Part shown: in pieces, positions 38,906 to 47,459 of the stretch | Layout of the letters: each line of letters begins with the position of its first letter | How positions within the stretch are numbered: the first letter of the stretch is position 1 | Program-made: the position numbers and the translations under genes | From: Labedaea rhizosphaerae | GTDB taxonomy: Bacteria; Actinomycetota; Actinomycetes; Mycobacteriales; Pseudonocardiaceae | Direction of reading: 5' to 3' | Length of the DNA: 64,000 bases | Assembly: GCF_004362825.1 (NCBI RefSeq) | Contig: NZ_SNXZ01000001.1 | Coordinates: forward strand, 1,488,001 to 1,552,000 | The notes under the pieces: model-generated | Database searches by the model: none | The model's input: the letters and a program-made list of their open reading frames with translations, nothing else | Told to the model about the DNA's origin: nothing

Positions 38906-38979
38906 GGCCAGGTAGCTCAGTTGGTACGAGCGACCGCCTGAAAAGCGGTAGGTCGGCGGTTCGACCCCGCCCCTGGCCA
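38906..38979 (+). tRNA. tRNA-Phe (anticodon GAA)
   Basis: A complete cloverleaf of 74 nt: acceptor GGCCAGG/CCTGGCC, D-stem with GCTCAGTTGG, anticodon stem ACCGC/GCGGT with loop CTGAAAA (anticodon GAA), T-loop TTCGACC and discriminator A. It is 172 bases after tRNA-Asp with hairpins between, so it probably has its own promoter. Confidence 0.95.
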
Positions 38980-38989
38980 CCTCGAGACG

Positions 38990-39009
38990 AAGCCCCTCCG
39001 GGGGCTTTT
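38990..39009 (+). terminator. Intrinsic terminator after tRNA-Phe
   Basis: AAGCCCC (38990-38996), loop TCCG, GGGGCTT (39001-39007) followed by TTTT overlap. A textbook rho-independent terminator, also placed to end the converging minus-strand M1-like gene (stop at 39016). Confidence 0.85.
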
Positions 39010-39015
39010 GTCGTT

Positions 39016-40077
39016 TCAGGCCAAGTCGTTCTCCGGGATCCCCGGGTGCCGCAACCACTTCGCCAGCCGGTCGTCCACGCCGTGGCGCCGGGCCGCGGTG
39101 ACGAAGTCGCCGGTCGACGCGATGCCGTGCTCGTGGGTCGCGACCCACTCCCGCAAGAGGGCGAAGAACGCGGCATCGCCCAGGTACTCGCGCAGGGCGT
39201 GCAAGATCTGCGCGCCGCGTTCCGCCGGGCGCTCCGCGGTCGGTTCGGCGCCGGACTTCTCGGCCCACAGCCACACGGCGTACGCGGCGAAGCCGTCGGC
39301 CAGCCAGCTGTCCTGCTCGCCCTCCGGGGTCACGCTGGCCCCGAACCACTGGTGGGCGAGCTGGCGGGCCAGCAGATCCTGTGCCGCGAGTTCCCGGGCG
39401 CCGAGGTGGTTGCGGCCGAAGACCGACACGGTCTGGGCCGCGATCGGCGTCGGCCGGTCCTGGTCGGTGACGACGACCGTGTAGCCCTCGAACGGATAGC
39501 GGCCGAAGAGGTCCTCGAAAACCCGCATCATCCGCGGCTGCTCGCCGAAGGTCGCGCGGACTTCGGCAACCAGGTCGGCCGGGCACGCGACCTTCTGGTC
39601 ACGGGCCGGCTCGACGAACTCGAACTGTCCTACTTGGACGGTCACGAACCGGCTCGACGTCGGTTCGGCCTGTTCGTAGTACCAGCGGCTGGTCTTCGGA
39701 CCGGGAACGTGGTCTTCCAGCAGGCCGTTCGCGACCACGGTGCACCCGGGCGGGACGCTGATCGCGAACCCGTAGCCGGCCTTCTCCGACGAGTCCTCGT
39801 GGTGCGGGAACCACGGCCGCTGCCCCGGCGACCCGGCGTAGTGGACCTCGACGGTGAACGAACCCGACGCCGCCGCGCGCACGCGGAGCTTGCCGTCCCG
39901 GTGGGTGAACCGGGCGGGACGGCGGTCCACCAGCACCTTGCTCACCCGCGACCACGCCAGGGCAAGCTCGAATCCGCCGATCTCGCCAACGCCGTGCAGT
40001 GTGGCGCGCCCGGTCAGCCGGTCCGTGGCCGGTGCGTAGTCCAGCTCCAGGTGGTACCGGCGCACCGCGAAGGCCAT
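39016..40077 (-). CDS. M1-aminopeptidase-like protein lacking the zinc-binding motif
   Basis: 353 residues. Residues 1-150 form the all-beta N-terminal saddle of M1 peptidases (ELDYAPATDRLTGRATL). The thermolysin-like part follows (FEDLFGRYPFEGYTVVVTDQ), but the motif HExxH is RQLAH: Arg238 and Gln239 replace the first zinc His and the catalytic Glu, and only His242 is kept. In the second motif WLNEGFA the zinc Glu is Asp261 (WLADGFA). The flanking HQWFG and GFAAY are conserved, so the fold should persist without normal catalysis. The helical C-terminal domain is short. No signal peptide. Probably a pseudoenzyme or a protein with another role; sequencing error is unlikely because the frame is intact. 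Confidence 0.75.
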   Translation of the reverse strand: MAFAVRRYHLELDYAPATDRLTGRATLHGVGEIGGFELALAWSRVSKVLVDRRPARFTHRDGKLRVRAAASGSFTVEVHYAGSPGQRPWFPHHEDSSEKAGYGFAISVPPGCTVVANGLLEDHVPGPKTSRWYYEQAEPTSSRFVTVQVGQFEFVEPARDQKVACPADLVAEVRATFGEQPRMMRVFEDLFGRYPFEGYTVVVTDQDRPTPIAAQTVSVFGRNHLGARELAAQDLLARQLAHQWFGASVTPEGEQDSWLADGFAAYAVWLWAEKSGAEPTAERPAERGAQILHALREYLGDAAFFALLREWVATHEHGIASTGDFVTAARRHGVDDRLAKWLRHPGIPENDLA

Positions 40078-40091
40078 GCCCCGATCATGAC

Positions 40092-40610
40092 CTACGCCGT
40101 CATCGCCTCGACGCAGGCGTTGGCGAGGTGCTCGGCGCGCACGGGCGCGGACGTGCCCAACGCGTAGGGCGCATCGACGTCCACCCGCAGGTACCCGGCA
40201 CCCACCCGCGCCACGATCGTGATGCGGCTGCCGAAGTCGCGGATCGTCACGCCGCGGGCCGCCTCGTCGCCCACCTCGACCGACGAGACGTCCGATGCCG
40301 TCGACAGCTGTTTGCGTTGCTCCGCGAAAGCCCCGTCGTGGTCGGTGAGCATCACCTGGACGCTGACCCGCTCGCGGCCCGGACCGCTGTAGACGCACAA
40401 CCGCTCGCCGTCCGGCAGGGCGGTGTGGGCACCCGCGTCGACGGCCGACGACATGGACAGCCCCGACTGCCTGGTCACCTCCGCCGCGGTCAACATGCAG
40501 CCCGGCACGTCGTGGACCCGGAACCCCGAGCCGTTCGCGCCGAACGAGCACGCGGACACGAACAACTCCGCGAGCAGGACAAGAGCACCAGCCGACCGAG
40601 GGCGAGGCAT
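40092..40610 (-). CDS. DUF3558-like lipoprotein
   Basis: 172 residues with a lipoprotein signal peptide: basic MPRPR, hydrophobic GALVLLAELF, lipobox VSAC and lipid attachment at the Cys near residue 21. The mature domain has CMLTAAEV and RLCVYSGPG, a cysteine pair in the positions seen in DUF3558 proteins of actinomycetes, and alternating strands (VSVQVMLTD, TIRDFGSRITIVARVG, GYLRVDVDAPYA). Function of the family is unknown; it is located on the outer face of the membrane. It is 14 bases upstream of the M1-like gene on the same strand and possibly co-transcribed. Confidence 0.75.
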   Translation of the reverse strand: MPRPRSAGALVLLAELFVSACSFGANGSGFRVHDVPGCMLTAAEVTRQSGLSMSSAVDAGAHTALPDGERLCVYSGPGRERVSVQVMLTDHDGAFAEQRKQLSTASDVSSVEVGDEAARGVTIRDFGSRITIVARVGAGYLRVDVDAPYALGTSAPVRAEHLANACVEAMTA

Positions 40611-40718
40611 GACCGGTGGTCGGAGGTGTCCGCCATCCCGTTACAACCCGTTGACTGGCAACAGGTTCACGACCACAGTTGGGCGGTCACAACCATCCGA
40701 TCGAGGGAACCGCGGCTC

Positions 40719-41810
40719 GTGAACCGGCAGCACCCGCTCGTCCCGATCTGCCGGGCGTGCCGGGCGCGCGGCGGTGAGCTCGTGCTCGACCTCGGCGAGC
40801 AGCCCGCCACCGACCACTTCCCCGCCGCCACCGACGCCGCCGAAGACCCGCGCCATCCCTTGCGGCTGTGGGTCTGTTCTTCCTGCGGGCTCGCGCAGCT
40901 GCCCGACGAGGTGCCGGTGCCGGTCGAGCCGACCCGGGTCGAGTCGCAGGCGCTGGCCAGCCAGGCCGCCGACGCGGTCGCGCGGGTCGCGGCGTCCGGC
41001 TTGCTCAGGGCCGGCATGCGGGTCACCGAGTTCGGCAGCGGGCACGCCGCATCCTGGCTGCCGCTGCTCGCCGCCCGCGAGCTCGTCCCGATCACCCGTG
41101 GTGAGGCCGAGCGTGCCCCGGTGGACGTGGTGGTCGACGCGTTCGGCCTGACCCACAGCCCCGACCAGGCGAGCGCGCTGGTCGAGCGGACCCGGCGGCT
41201 CGCCCCGGACGGGGTGCTGCTGCTGCAGTTCCAGTCCTTCCCCGGCATCATCCGCAACCGGCAGTGGAACGTCGTGCGCCACGGCCACTTCGCCTACCAC
41301 TGCACCGAGGCCATGGCCGGCATGCTCCGGGTGACGGGTCTGGTGCCGGTCACCGCGTGGCGCTTCGACCTGTACGGGGAGACCGTGCTGCTCGCCGCGC
41401 GGCGGGGCGGCACGCCGGACGACTCGGTGACCACCCTGTTGGCCGAAGAACGTGACGCACCGCATCCCGGCACGCTCGCCCGCTGGGCCGAACGCAGCGC
41501 GAACGAGTTGCGGACGTGGCTCGAACGGGCGGCCGCCGAGGGGCGCGCGGTCCTGGGCTATGGTGCTGCCGCCCGCGCTGTAGTGCTGTTGAACCGCGCC
41601 GGCGTTGATCGGGATCTGTTACCCGCTGTAGTCGATGGTTCCACCCGAAAGTGGGGGAAGCGAATTCCGGGCACGCGCATCCCGGTGATCAGCCCCACCG
41701 AACTGACGGCGGCCCGGCCCGACGCCGTGCTCGTCTTCGTGCCCGAGTTGTTGCGCGAACTGCGCGCCGCGCACGTGGCGCTACCTGCGCAATGGCTGGT
41801 GCCCGGCTGA
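40719..41810 (+). CDS. SAM-dependent C-methyltransferase, sugar-nucleotide type
   Basis: 363 residues. The N-terminus is a zinc-binding domain (CRACRARGGELVLDLGEQPATDHF ... CSSCGLAQL; four cysteines) as in NDP-hexose C-methyltransferases (TylCIII-like). The central methyltransferase domain has MRVTEFGSGHAASWLP as SAM motif I and a HGHFAYHCTEAMAG block resembling the catalytic His/Tyr region of that family. The C-terminal Rossmann-like domain (VLGYGAAARAVVLLNRAGV, AVVDGSTRKWGKRIPGT) is the C-methyltransferase C-terminal domain that binds the sugar nucleotide. It starts at GTG 40719 and opens the plus-strand glycan locus. It suggests a branched or methylated deoxysugar in the product, which is inference. 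Confidence 0.8.
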   Translation: MNRQHPLVPICRACRARGGELVLDLGEQPATDHFPAATDAAEDPRHPLRLWVCSSCGLAQLPDEVPVPVEPTRVESQALASQAADAVARVAASGLLRAGMRVTEFGSGHAASWLPLLAARELVPITRGEAERAPVDVVVDAFGLTHSPDQASALVERTRRLAPDGVLLLQFQSFPGIIRNRQWNVVRHGHFAYHCTEAMAGMLRVTGLVPVTAWRFDLYGETVLLAARRGGTPDDSVTTLLAEERDAPHPGTLARWAERSANELRTWLERAAAEGRAVLGYGAAARAVVLLNRAGVDRDLLPAVVDGSTRKWGKRIPGTRIPVISPTELTAARPDAVLVFVPELLRELRAAHVALPAQWLVPG

Positions 41811-41905
41811 AGGATCAACCACTCGCGCGGGGGATAGAGCCCGGGCTCGAACGGGTCATTGGGCCCTACCCAGAGTCGTTCTTCGCCGGGTATTGGGTCA
41901 ACAAT

Positions 41906-42118
41906 TCACCAGAATGAGTTGATTCTGGGTCTCACCCTCCGTGTAACGGCAACGCCGAGTAGAGCGAATGAGCCGATGACAGCGACGAGGGTGAGTCGGG
42001 CGCCCGGATCGTCTGCAAGCCATCGAACCACCTCATCCGTGGGCACTGCGTCGGGGACGCCCACGCGCCGCGCACGCGGCACGGCCCGACCGAAGGGACG
42101 ACCACGATGAGTGAGCAT
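41906..42118 (-). CDS. Possible 70-residue single-pass membrane protein
   Basis: A minus-strand frame in the 296-bp gap before the glycan initiator gene encodes a basic N-terminus, then DEVVRWLADDPGARLTLVAVIGSFALLGVAVTRR, with one good transmembrane helix and a positive stop-transfer end. The predicted start at 42118 overlaps the plus-strand gene start by 12 bases. The hydrophobic segment is the only support; there is no clear ribosome binding site, so the frame may be chance. Nothing else is seen in 41811-42106. Confidence 0.25.
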   Translation of the reverse strand: MLTHRGRPFGRAVPRARRVGVPDAVPTDEVVRWLADDPGARLTLVAVIGSFALLGVAVTRRVRPRINSFW

Positions 42119-43612
42119 GTGGAGTCAAGACAGCCGGAAACCGCTGTCCACCCCGCATACTCCAAAACCAGGCGCCGGCTGCCGGCCGGTGAGCCTGGCC
42201 TACTGCCGATGGACACCTGGGAGACCAGGTACCGCCGGTTCGTCATCGCCGCCGACCTGCTCGGGACGGTGCTGGGTGTGCTCGGCGTCGGGCTGGTCAT
42301 CGCCGACAGCGACGCCCACTACCTGCGCCACGCGGGACAGGCGGGGGCGACCGTCCTGATCGTCGTGTGCGCGCTGATCGCCAGCCGGGCGTGGCACCCG
42401 GGCACGCTCGGCCAGGGGGCCGAGGAGTTCCGCCGGCTCGGCAAGGGCCTGTTCGCGGCGCTGGTGGCGCTCGCCTTGGTCGGCATCGCCGTCGGCGCGC
42501 ACGACGTCCGGCCGTGGGTGTTCGTGGTGATCCCGGCCATCGCCGTGCTGGTCTTTCCCACGCGCTACCTGCTGCGCCGCTTCCTGCACCGCAACCGCCG
42601 GGAAGGCCGCTGCATGCTGCCGGTGATGGCGGCAGGCAGCCCCGAGACCATCCGCGACCTGGTGACCCGCACCCGCACCGCCTCGCACCTGGGCTGGCGG
42701 GTCGACGCCGCCTGCACCATCGACGGCCTCGGCGACGACGAGACCGGCGACGTGGTCGACGGGGTCCCGGTGGTCGGGCACCTCGGCCAGCTCGCCGAGC
42801 ACGTCCGCCGCGGCGGCTACCGGATCGTGGCGGTCACGCCCGACCCGTACTGGACGCCGCGCCGGCTGCAGCAGCTGGCCTGGAACCTGGAGGGCAGCGA
42901 GGCCGAGATGGTCGTCGCGCCGGTCCTCATGGAGGTCGCCGGTCCGCGGCTGCACGTCAGCGGGGTGCTCGGCATGCCGCTGCTGCGGGTCAGCGCGCCC
43001 GCGTTCACCGGCGCCCGCCGCGTGGTGAAGGGCGCGATGGACCGGATCGGCTCGTTCCTGCTGCTAGCCCTGCTCGCCCCGGTGTTCATCCTGGTCTCCG
43101 CGATGGTGGCGGTGGACTCGCGGGGTCCGGTGTTCTACCGGCAGAAGCGGGTCGGCAAGGACGGCCGGGTGTTCACCATCGTCAAGTTCCGCACGATGGT
43201 GACCAACGCCGACAAGCAGCTCGCGACGCTCGCGGCGAACAACGAGGGCGCCGGTCTGCTGTTCAAGATGCGCAGCGACCCGCGGATCACCCGGGTCGGC
43301 CGGGTGCTGCGCCGCTACTCCCTCGACGAGTTGCCGCAGCTGTTCAACGTCCTCGGCGGCTCGATGTCGCTGGTGGGCCCGCGCCCGCCGTTGCCCGAGG
43401 AGAGCGCGCGCTACGCACCCGACGTGCGACGCCGGCTGCTCGTCAAGCCCGGCCTCACCGGCCTCTGGCAGGTCAGCGGGCGCAGCGACCTCTCGTGGGA
43501 CGAGGCGGTCCGGTTGGACCTGCGCTACGTCGAGGACTGGTCGCTGGCCATGGACGCAGTGATCTTGTGGAAGACCTTCCGCGCGGTGTTCACCGGCGCG
43601 GGTGCTTACTGA
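42107..43612 (+). CDS. Polyprenyl-phosphate sugar-1-phosphate transferase (glycan initiator)
   Basis: 501 residues of the WbaP/CpsE type. Four N-terminal transmembrane helices (about 45-155) are followed by a CoA-binding-like Rossmann region (MLPVMAAGSPETIRDLV) and a fifth hydrophobic segment (SFLLLALLAPVFILVSAMVA). The C-terminal bacterial sugar transferase domain has FYRQKRVGKDGRVFTIVKFRTM, SLDELPQLFNV, LVGPRPPLPEE and LVKPGLTGLWQVSGRS. It moves a sugar-1-phosphate from a nucleotide sugar to undecaprenyl phosphate, starting repeat-unit assembly on the inner face of the membrane. It stands 22 bases before the sugar-nucleotide operon. Confidence 0.9.
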   Translation: MSEHVESRQPETAVHPAYSKTRRRLPAGEPGLLPMDTWETRYRRFVIAADLLGTVLGVLGVGLVIADSDAHYLRHAGQAGATVLIVVCALIASRAWHPGTLGQGAEEFRRLGKGLFAALVALALVGIAVGAHDVRPWVFVVIPAIAVLVFPTRYLLRRFLHRNRREGRCMLPVMAAGSPETIRDLVTRTRTASHLGWRVDAACTIDGLGDDETGDVVDGVPVVGHLGQLAEHVRRGGYRIVAVTPDPYWTPRRLQQLAWNLEGSEAEMVVAPVLMEVAGPRLHVSGVLGMPLLRVSAPAFTGARRVVKGAMDRIGSFLLLALLAPVFILVSAMVAVDSRGPVFYRQKRVGKDGRVFTIVKFRTMVTNADKQLATLAANNEGAGLLFKMRSDPRITRVGRVLRRYSLDELPQLFNVLGGSMSLVGPRPPLPEESARYAPDVRRRLLVKPGLTGLWQVSGRSDLSWDEAVRLDLRYVEDWSLAMDAVILWKTFRAVFTGAGAY

Positions 43613-43634
43613 GACCCTGAAGGGGGAAGTCGAC

Positions 43635-44696
43635 GTGACGATCGGCATCGCCGTGATCGGCGCCGGCTACTGGGGCCCGAACCTGGTACGCAACGCTCAA
43701 GCCACACCCGGACTGCGCCTGGAATACCTGTGCGACCTCGACGAGGCGCGCGCCCGCAAGGTGCTCGGCGACTACTCGACGGTGCGTACTTCGTCCTCTT
43801 TGGACGAGGTGCTGGCCGACCCCGCGGTCGACGCGGTCGCGGTGGCGACCCCGGCGGCGACCCACCTGCCGGTCGCCATGGCCGCGTTGCGGGCAGGCAA
43901 GCACGTGCTCGTGGAGAAGCCGCTCGCCGCGAACTACGCCGACGGCCGCAAGCTGGTCGACGAGGCCGAACGGCGTGGGCTCACGCTCATGCTCGACCAC
44001 ACCTTCGTCTACACCCCCGTGGTGCAGCACCTGCGTGAGCTGATCCGCAGCGGCGGCATCGGCACCGTGCAGTACCTGGACTCGGTGCGGATCAACCTCG
44101 GGCTCGTGCAGCCCGACGTGGATGTGCTGTGGGACCTCGCGCCGCACGACCTGTCGATCTTCACGGCGATCCTGCCCGACGACGTGGTGCCGATCGCGGT
44201 GTCCGCGCACGGCTCCGACCCGATCGGCGCGGGCCGCGCGTGCGTGGCGCACCTGACCATCGAGCTCTCCGGCGGCGCGATGGCGCACGTGCACGTGAAC
44301 TGGCTCTCGCCCACCAAGATCCGCACGTTCGTGGTCGGCGGCTCGACCCGCACCGTGGTCTGGGACGACACCAACCCGGCCCAGCGACTGTCCATCTACG
44401 ACAGAGGGGTGGACAAGGCCGACCCGCAGACGCTGCCCGAGGACCGGCGCGCCCAGGCGATCGTGTCCTACCGCAGCGGCGACATGGTGGCGCCCGCGCT
44501 GCCCGAGCGTGAGGCGCTGCGCGCCATGATGGCCGAGTTCGCCGACGCCATCGCCGTGGGCCGCAGGCCGCTCACCGACGGCCGGTCCGGGCTGCGCGTG
44601 CTCTCCCTGCTCGAAGCCGCGTCGGCCAGCCTCGCGCACGGCGGCGCGTTCATGCCCGTGCTCGAGGACAGCGAGCTCATGGAGGTCAGCGCGTGA
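43635..44696 (+). CDS. Gfo/Idh/MocA-family NAD(P)-dependent sugar dehydrogenase
   Basis: 353 residues. The N-terminal Rossmann motif is IAVIGAGYWGPNLVRN, followed by AVAVATPAATHLPVAMAALRAGKHVLVEKPLA, the EKP signature whose Lys is catalytic. The C-terminal alpha/beta domain contains LWDLAPHDLSIF with the conserved Asp-x-x-x-His. The architecture matches WlbA/WbpB-like UDP-sugar 3-dehydrogenases that precede 3-aminotransferases. GTG 43635 has AAGGGGGA upstream. The stop overlaps the next gene by four bases. With the downstream DegT and acyltransferase genes it can build an amino-acetylated sugar nucleotide. Confidence 0.85.
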   Translation: MTIGIAVIGAGYWGPNLVRNAQATPGLRLEYLCDLDEARARKVLGDYSTVRTSSSLDEVLADPAVDAVAVATPAATHLPVAMAALRAGKHVLVEKPLAANYADGRKLVDEAERRGLTLMLDHTFVYTPVVQHLRELIRSGGIGTVQYLDSVRINLGLVQPDVDVLWDLAPHDLSIFTAILPDDVVPIAVSAHGSDPIGAGRACVAHLTIELSGGAMAHVHVNWLSPTKIRTFVVGGSTRTVVWDDTNPAQRLSIYDRGVDKADPQTLPEDRRAQAIVSYRSGDMVAPALPEREALRAMMAEFADAIAVGRRPLTDGRSGLRVLSLLEAASASLAHGGAFMPVLEDSELMEVSA

Positions 44697-45688
44697 GCCA
44701 GGAAACGACCTCGGCACAGCCGATCCACGGCCAGCGGGCGCTGGTCACCGGCGGCGCGGGCACCATCGGCTCGGCCGTGGTGGACCGGCTCGTCGCGGCG
44801 GGCGCGGCCGAGGTGGTCGTGCTGGACAACTTCGTGCGCGGCCGCAAGGAGAACCTCGCCGACGCGAGCGCGCGGGCGGGCGACCGGCTGAAGGTCGTCG
44901 AGGGTGACATCAACGACCGGGCGCTGGTCGGCGAGCTGACCGAGGGCGTGGACCTGGTCTTCCACCTCGCGGCCATCCGGATCACCCAGTGCGCCGAGGA
45001 ACCGCGCCTGGCGCTGGAGTGCCTGGTGGACGGGACGTTCACGGTGCTCGAGGCGGCCGCCGAGAAAGGCGTCAAGAAGGTCATCGCGTCGTCGTCGGCG
45101 TCGGTGTACGGGCTGGCCGAGGAATTCCCGACCACCGAGCGGCACCACCCGTACAACAACGACACCTTCTACGGCGCCGCGAAGGCGTTCAACGAAGGCA
45201 TGCTGCGCAGCTTCAAGGCCATGACCGACCTGGACTACGTGGCGCTGCGCTACTTCAACGTCTACGGCCCGCGGATGGACGCGCACGGCGTGTACACCGA
45301 GGTGCTGATCCGCTGGATGGAACGCATCCAGCGCGGCGACGCGCCGCTGGTCTTCGGCGACGGCAGCCAGACCATGGACTTCGTGCACGTGCACGACATC
45401 GCCCGCGCCAACATCCTCGCCGCGCAGGCCGGCGTCACCGACGCTGTCTACAACATCGCCAGCCAGCAGGAGACCAGCCTGGCCGGGCTCGCGCACGCGC
45501 TGCTCGCCGCCATGGACTCCGACCTGCCGCTGGAGCACGGACCGGAACGCAAGGTCAACGGCGTCACCCGGCGCCTCGCCGACATCTCGGCCGCGGCCCG
45601 CGACCTGGGCTGGCGCCCGGAGATCGGGCTGGACGAGGGCCTGCGCGGGCTCGTCGCGTGGTGGCGCGCCGAGGTCGGTGCCGCGTGA
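44693..45688 (+). CDS. NAD-dependent epimerase/dehydratase (extended SDR)
   Basis: 331 residues. The nucleotide-binding motif GGAGTIGS is at the N-terminus; catalytic residues are Ser in IASSSASVYG and the Tyr-x-x-x-Lys of FYGAAKAFNE. LRYFNVYGPRMD and GDGSQTMDFVHVHDIARANI are typical of the GalE/WbpP-type UDP-hexose branch. It probably epimerises or dehydrates a UDP- or dTDP-sugar; which reaction cannot be read. It is coupled to both neighbours by 4-bp overlaps. Confidence 0.85.
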   Translation: MSQETTSAQPIHGQRALVTGGAGTIGSAVVDRLVAAGAAEVVVLDNFVRGRKENLADASARAGDRLKVVEGDINDRALVGELTEGVDLVFHLAAIRITQCAEEPRLALECLVDGTFTVLEAAAEKGVKKVIASSSASVYGLAEEFPTTERHHPYNNDTFYGAAKAFNEGMLRSFKAMTDLDYVALRYFNVYGPRMDAHGVYTEVLIRWMERIQRGDAPLVFGDGSQTMDFVHVHDIARANILAAQAGVTDAVYNIASQQETSLAGLAHALLAAMDSDLPLEHGPERKVNGVTRRLADISAAARDLGWRPEIGLDEGLRGLVAWWRAEVGAA

Positions 45689-46803
45689 TCCCGGTGATGA
45701 AGCCGCTGCTCGGCGACGAGGAGGCCGCCGCGGCCGCCGACGCCGTGCGCTCGGGCTGGGTCGCGCAGGGGCCGCGGGTGGCCGCGTTCGAGGAAGCGTT
45801 CGCCGCGCGGGTCGGCGCTCGCCACGGCGTCGCGACCTCGTCGTGCACCACGGCGCTGCACCTGGCGTTGCACCTGCTCGGTGTGGGACCCGGCGACCAG
45901 GTGGTCGTGCCGTCGCTGTCGTTCATCGCCACCGCCAACGCCGTGCGCTACTGCGGCGCGACGCCGGTCTTCGCCGACGTCGACCCGCTGACCGGCAACC
46001 TGACGGCGTCCACTGTGGACGCGGTGCGCACCCCGCGGACCCGCGCGGTGCTGCTGGTGCACCAGGGTGGCGTGCCCGCCGACGTCGAGTCGATCAAGGC
46101 GCTCGGGCTGCCGGTCGTCGAGGACGCCGCCTGCGCGGCGGGGTCCACCCTGCACGGTCGCCCCGTCGGCACCGGCGCGTTGCTCGCCGCGTGGTCGTTC
46201 CACCCGCGCAAGCTGATCACCACCGGTGAGGGCGGCATGCTCACCACCGACGACCCGAGCTGGGCGCAGCGGCTCAAGCGGCTGCGCGAGCACGGCATGA
46301 GCGTCTCCGCCGCTGACCGGCACGAGGCCCGCGGCGTGGTGCTGGAGCAGTACACCGAGACCGCGTTCAACTACCGGATGACCGACATCCAGGCCGCGGT
46401 CGGCCTGGTCCAGCTGCGCCGGCTGGACGCGATCGTCGCGCAACGCCGGGAGTTCGCCGCCCGCTACCACGAGCTGCTCGCGCCGCTCGGCGTGCGCGCG
46501 GTGACCGACCCGGCCCACGGCACCACGAACTACCAGTCGTTCTGGGTCGAACTCCCCGACGACGCACCGGACCAGGCCGACGTGCTGACCACGCTCGCGC
46601 AAGCCGGGGTCTCGGCGCGGCGCGGGATCATGGCCGCGCACACCGAACCCGCGTACGCCGGGCACCGCCACGGCCCGCTGCCGGTCACCGAGCACCTGAC
46701 CAACCGCACGGTGATCCTGCCGCTGCACCACGAGCTGACCGAGGACGACCAGCACACCGTCGTCGACGCGCTGGCCAAGGCGCTGGTCGCGGTCGCGTCA
46801 TGA
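45685..46803 (+). CDS. DegT/DnrJ/EryC1 aminotransferase (first of two)
   Basis: 372 residues. VMKPLLGDEEAAAAADAVRSGWVAQGPRVAAFEEAFAARVG is the usual opening of the family. The PLP site includes SSCTTALHLALHLLG, VEDAACAAGS (Asp to pyridine N) and FHPRKLITTGEGGML with the Schiff-base Lys. TAFNYRMTDIQAAVGLVQL is the substrate and dimer region. The sequence type resembles PglE/PseC-like 4-aminotransferases acting on UDP-4-keto-6-deoxy sugars. Its immediate neighbour is a NeuD/PglD-type acyltransferase, which is the matching next step. Overlaps of 4 bp couple it on both sides. Confidence 0.88.
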   Translation: MIPVMKPLLGDEEAAAAADAVRSGWVAQGPRVAAFEEAFAARVGARHGVATSSCTTALHLALHLLGVGPGDQVVVPSLSFIATANAVRYCGATPVFADVDPLTGNLTASTVDAVRTPRTRAVLLVHQGGVPADVESIKALGLPVVEDAACAAGSTLHGRPVGTGALLAAWSFHPRKLITTGEGGMLTTDDPSWAQRLKRLREHGMSVSAADRHEARGVVLEQYTETAFNYRMTDIQAAVGLVQLRRLDAIVAQRREFAARYHELLAPLGVRAVTDPAHGTTNYQSFWVELPDDAPDQADVLTTLAQAGVSARRGIMAAHTEPAYAGHRHGPLPVTEHLTNRTVILPLHHELTEDDQHTVVDALAKALVAVAS

Positions 46804-47459
46804 CGGCCCGCCCGCTGCTGCTGGTCGGCGCGGGCGGTCTGGCCCGCGAGACGCTGGCGGCCGCGCGCCTGCTGCCCGACGCGTACGACCCGCTCGGTTT
46901 CCTCGACGACGACCCGGTCCGGCACGGCTCCCGTATGGACGGTCTGCTGGTGCTCGGGCCGGCCGACCTCGTGCACGCGCACCCCGACGCGGCGGTGCTG
47001 GTGTGCGTGGGCAGCCCCGCGCGACCGGCGTCCCGATTGGACCTCGCCGCGCGGCTCGGCCTGCCCGCCGAGCGGTACGCCACGCTCGTGCACCCGGCCG
47101 CGTCGATCGCCCTCGGCGTGGAACTCGGGCCGGGGTGCGTGTTCCTGGCCGGTGCGGTGATCACCGCACCGCAACGGGTCGGCGCGCACGTCGTGGCGAT
47201 GCCGCACGTCCTGCTCACCCACGACGACGAGGTCGGCGACGGCGTGACGCTGGCCGGGCGCGCGGCCCTGTCCGGCTCCGTCCACGTCGGACGGTGTGCC
47301 TACCTCGGGGCCGGTTCGCTGGTGCGGCAGGGCCTGAAGATCGGGGACGCGGCGGTGGTCGGCATGGGTGCCGTGGTGCTCACCGACGTGCCGCCGGGCG
47401 AGACCTGGGCGGGCAACCCCGCCAAGCCACTATGTACCTCGCGAACGGAGTCTCGATGA
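46800..47459 (+). CDS. NeuD/PglD-type sugar N/O-acetyltransferase
   Basis: 219 residues. The N-terminal Rossmann-like domain begins LLLVGAGGLARETLAAA, the PglD/NeuD signature that binds the nucleotide sugar, and continues GFLDDDPVRHG. The C-terminal left-handed beta-helix has hexapeptide repeats (GVELGPGCVFLAGAVITAP, LTHDDEVGDGVTLAGRAALSG, GAGSLVRQGLKIGDAAVVGMGAVV) and ends with the typical DVPPGETWAGNPAKPL. The catalytic His is likely in LTHDDEVG. It would acetylate the amino group installed by the preceding aminotransferase, using acetyl-CoA. Confidence 0.88.
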   Translation: MTARPLLLVGAGGLARETLAAARLLPDAYDPLGFLDDDPVRHGSRMDGLLVLGPADLVHAHPDAAVLVCVGSPARPASRLDLAARLGLPAERYATLVHPAASIALGVELGPGCVFLAGAVITAPQRVGAHVVAMPHVLLTHDDEVGDGVTLAGRAALSGSVHVGRCAYLGAGSLVRQGLKIGDAAVVGMGAVVLTDVPPGETWAGNPAKPLCTSRTESR

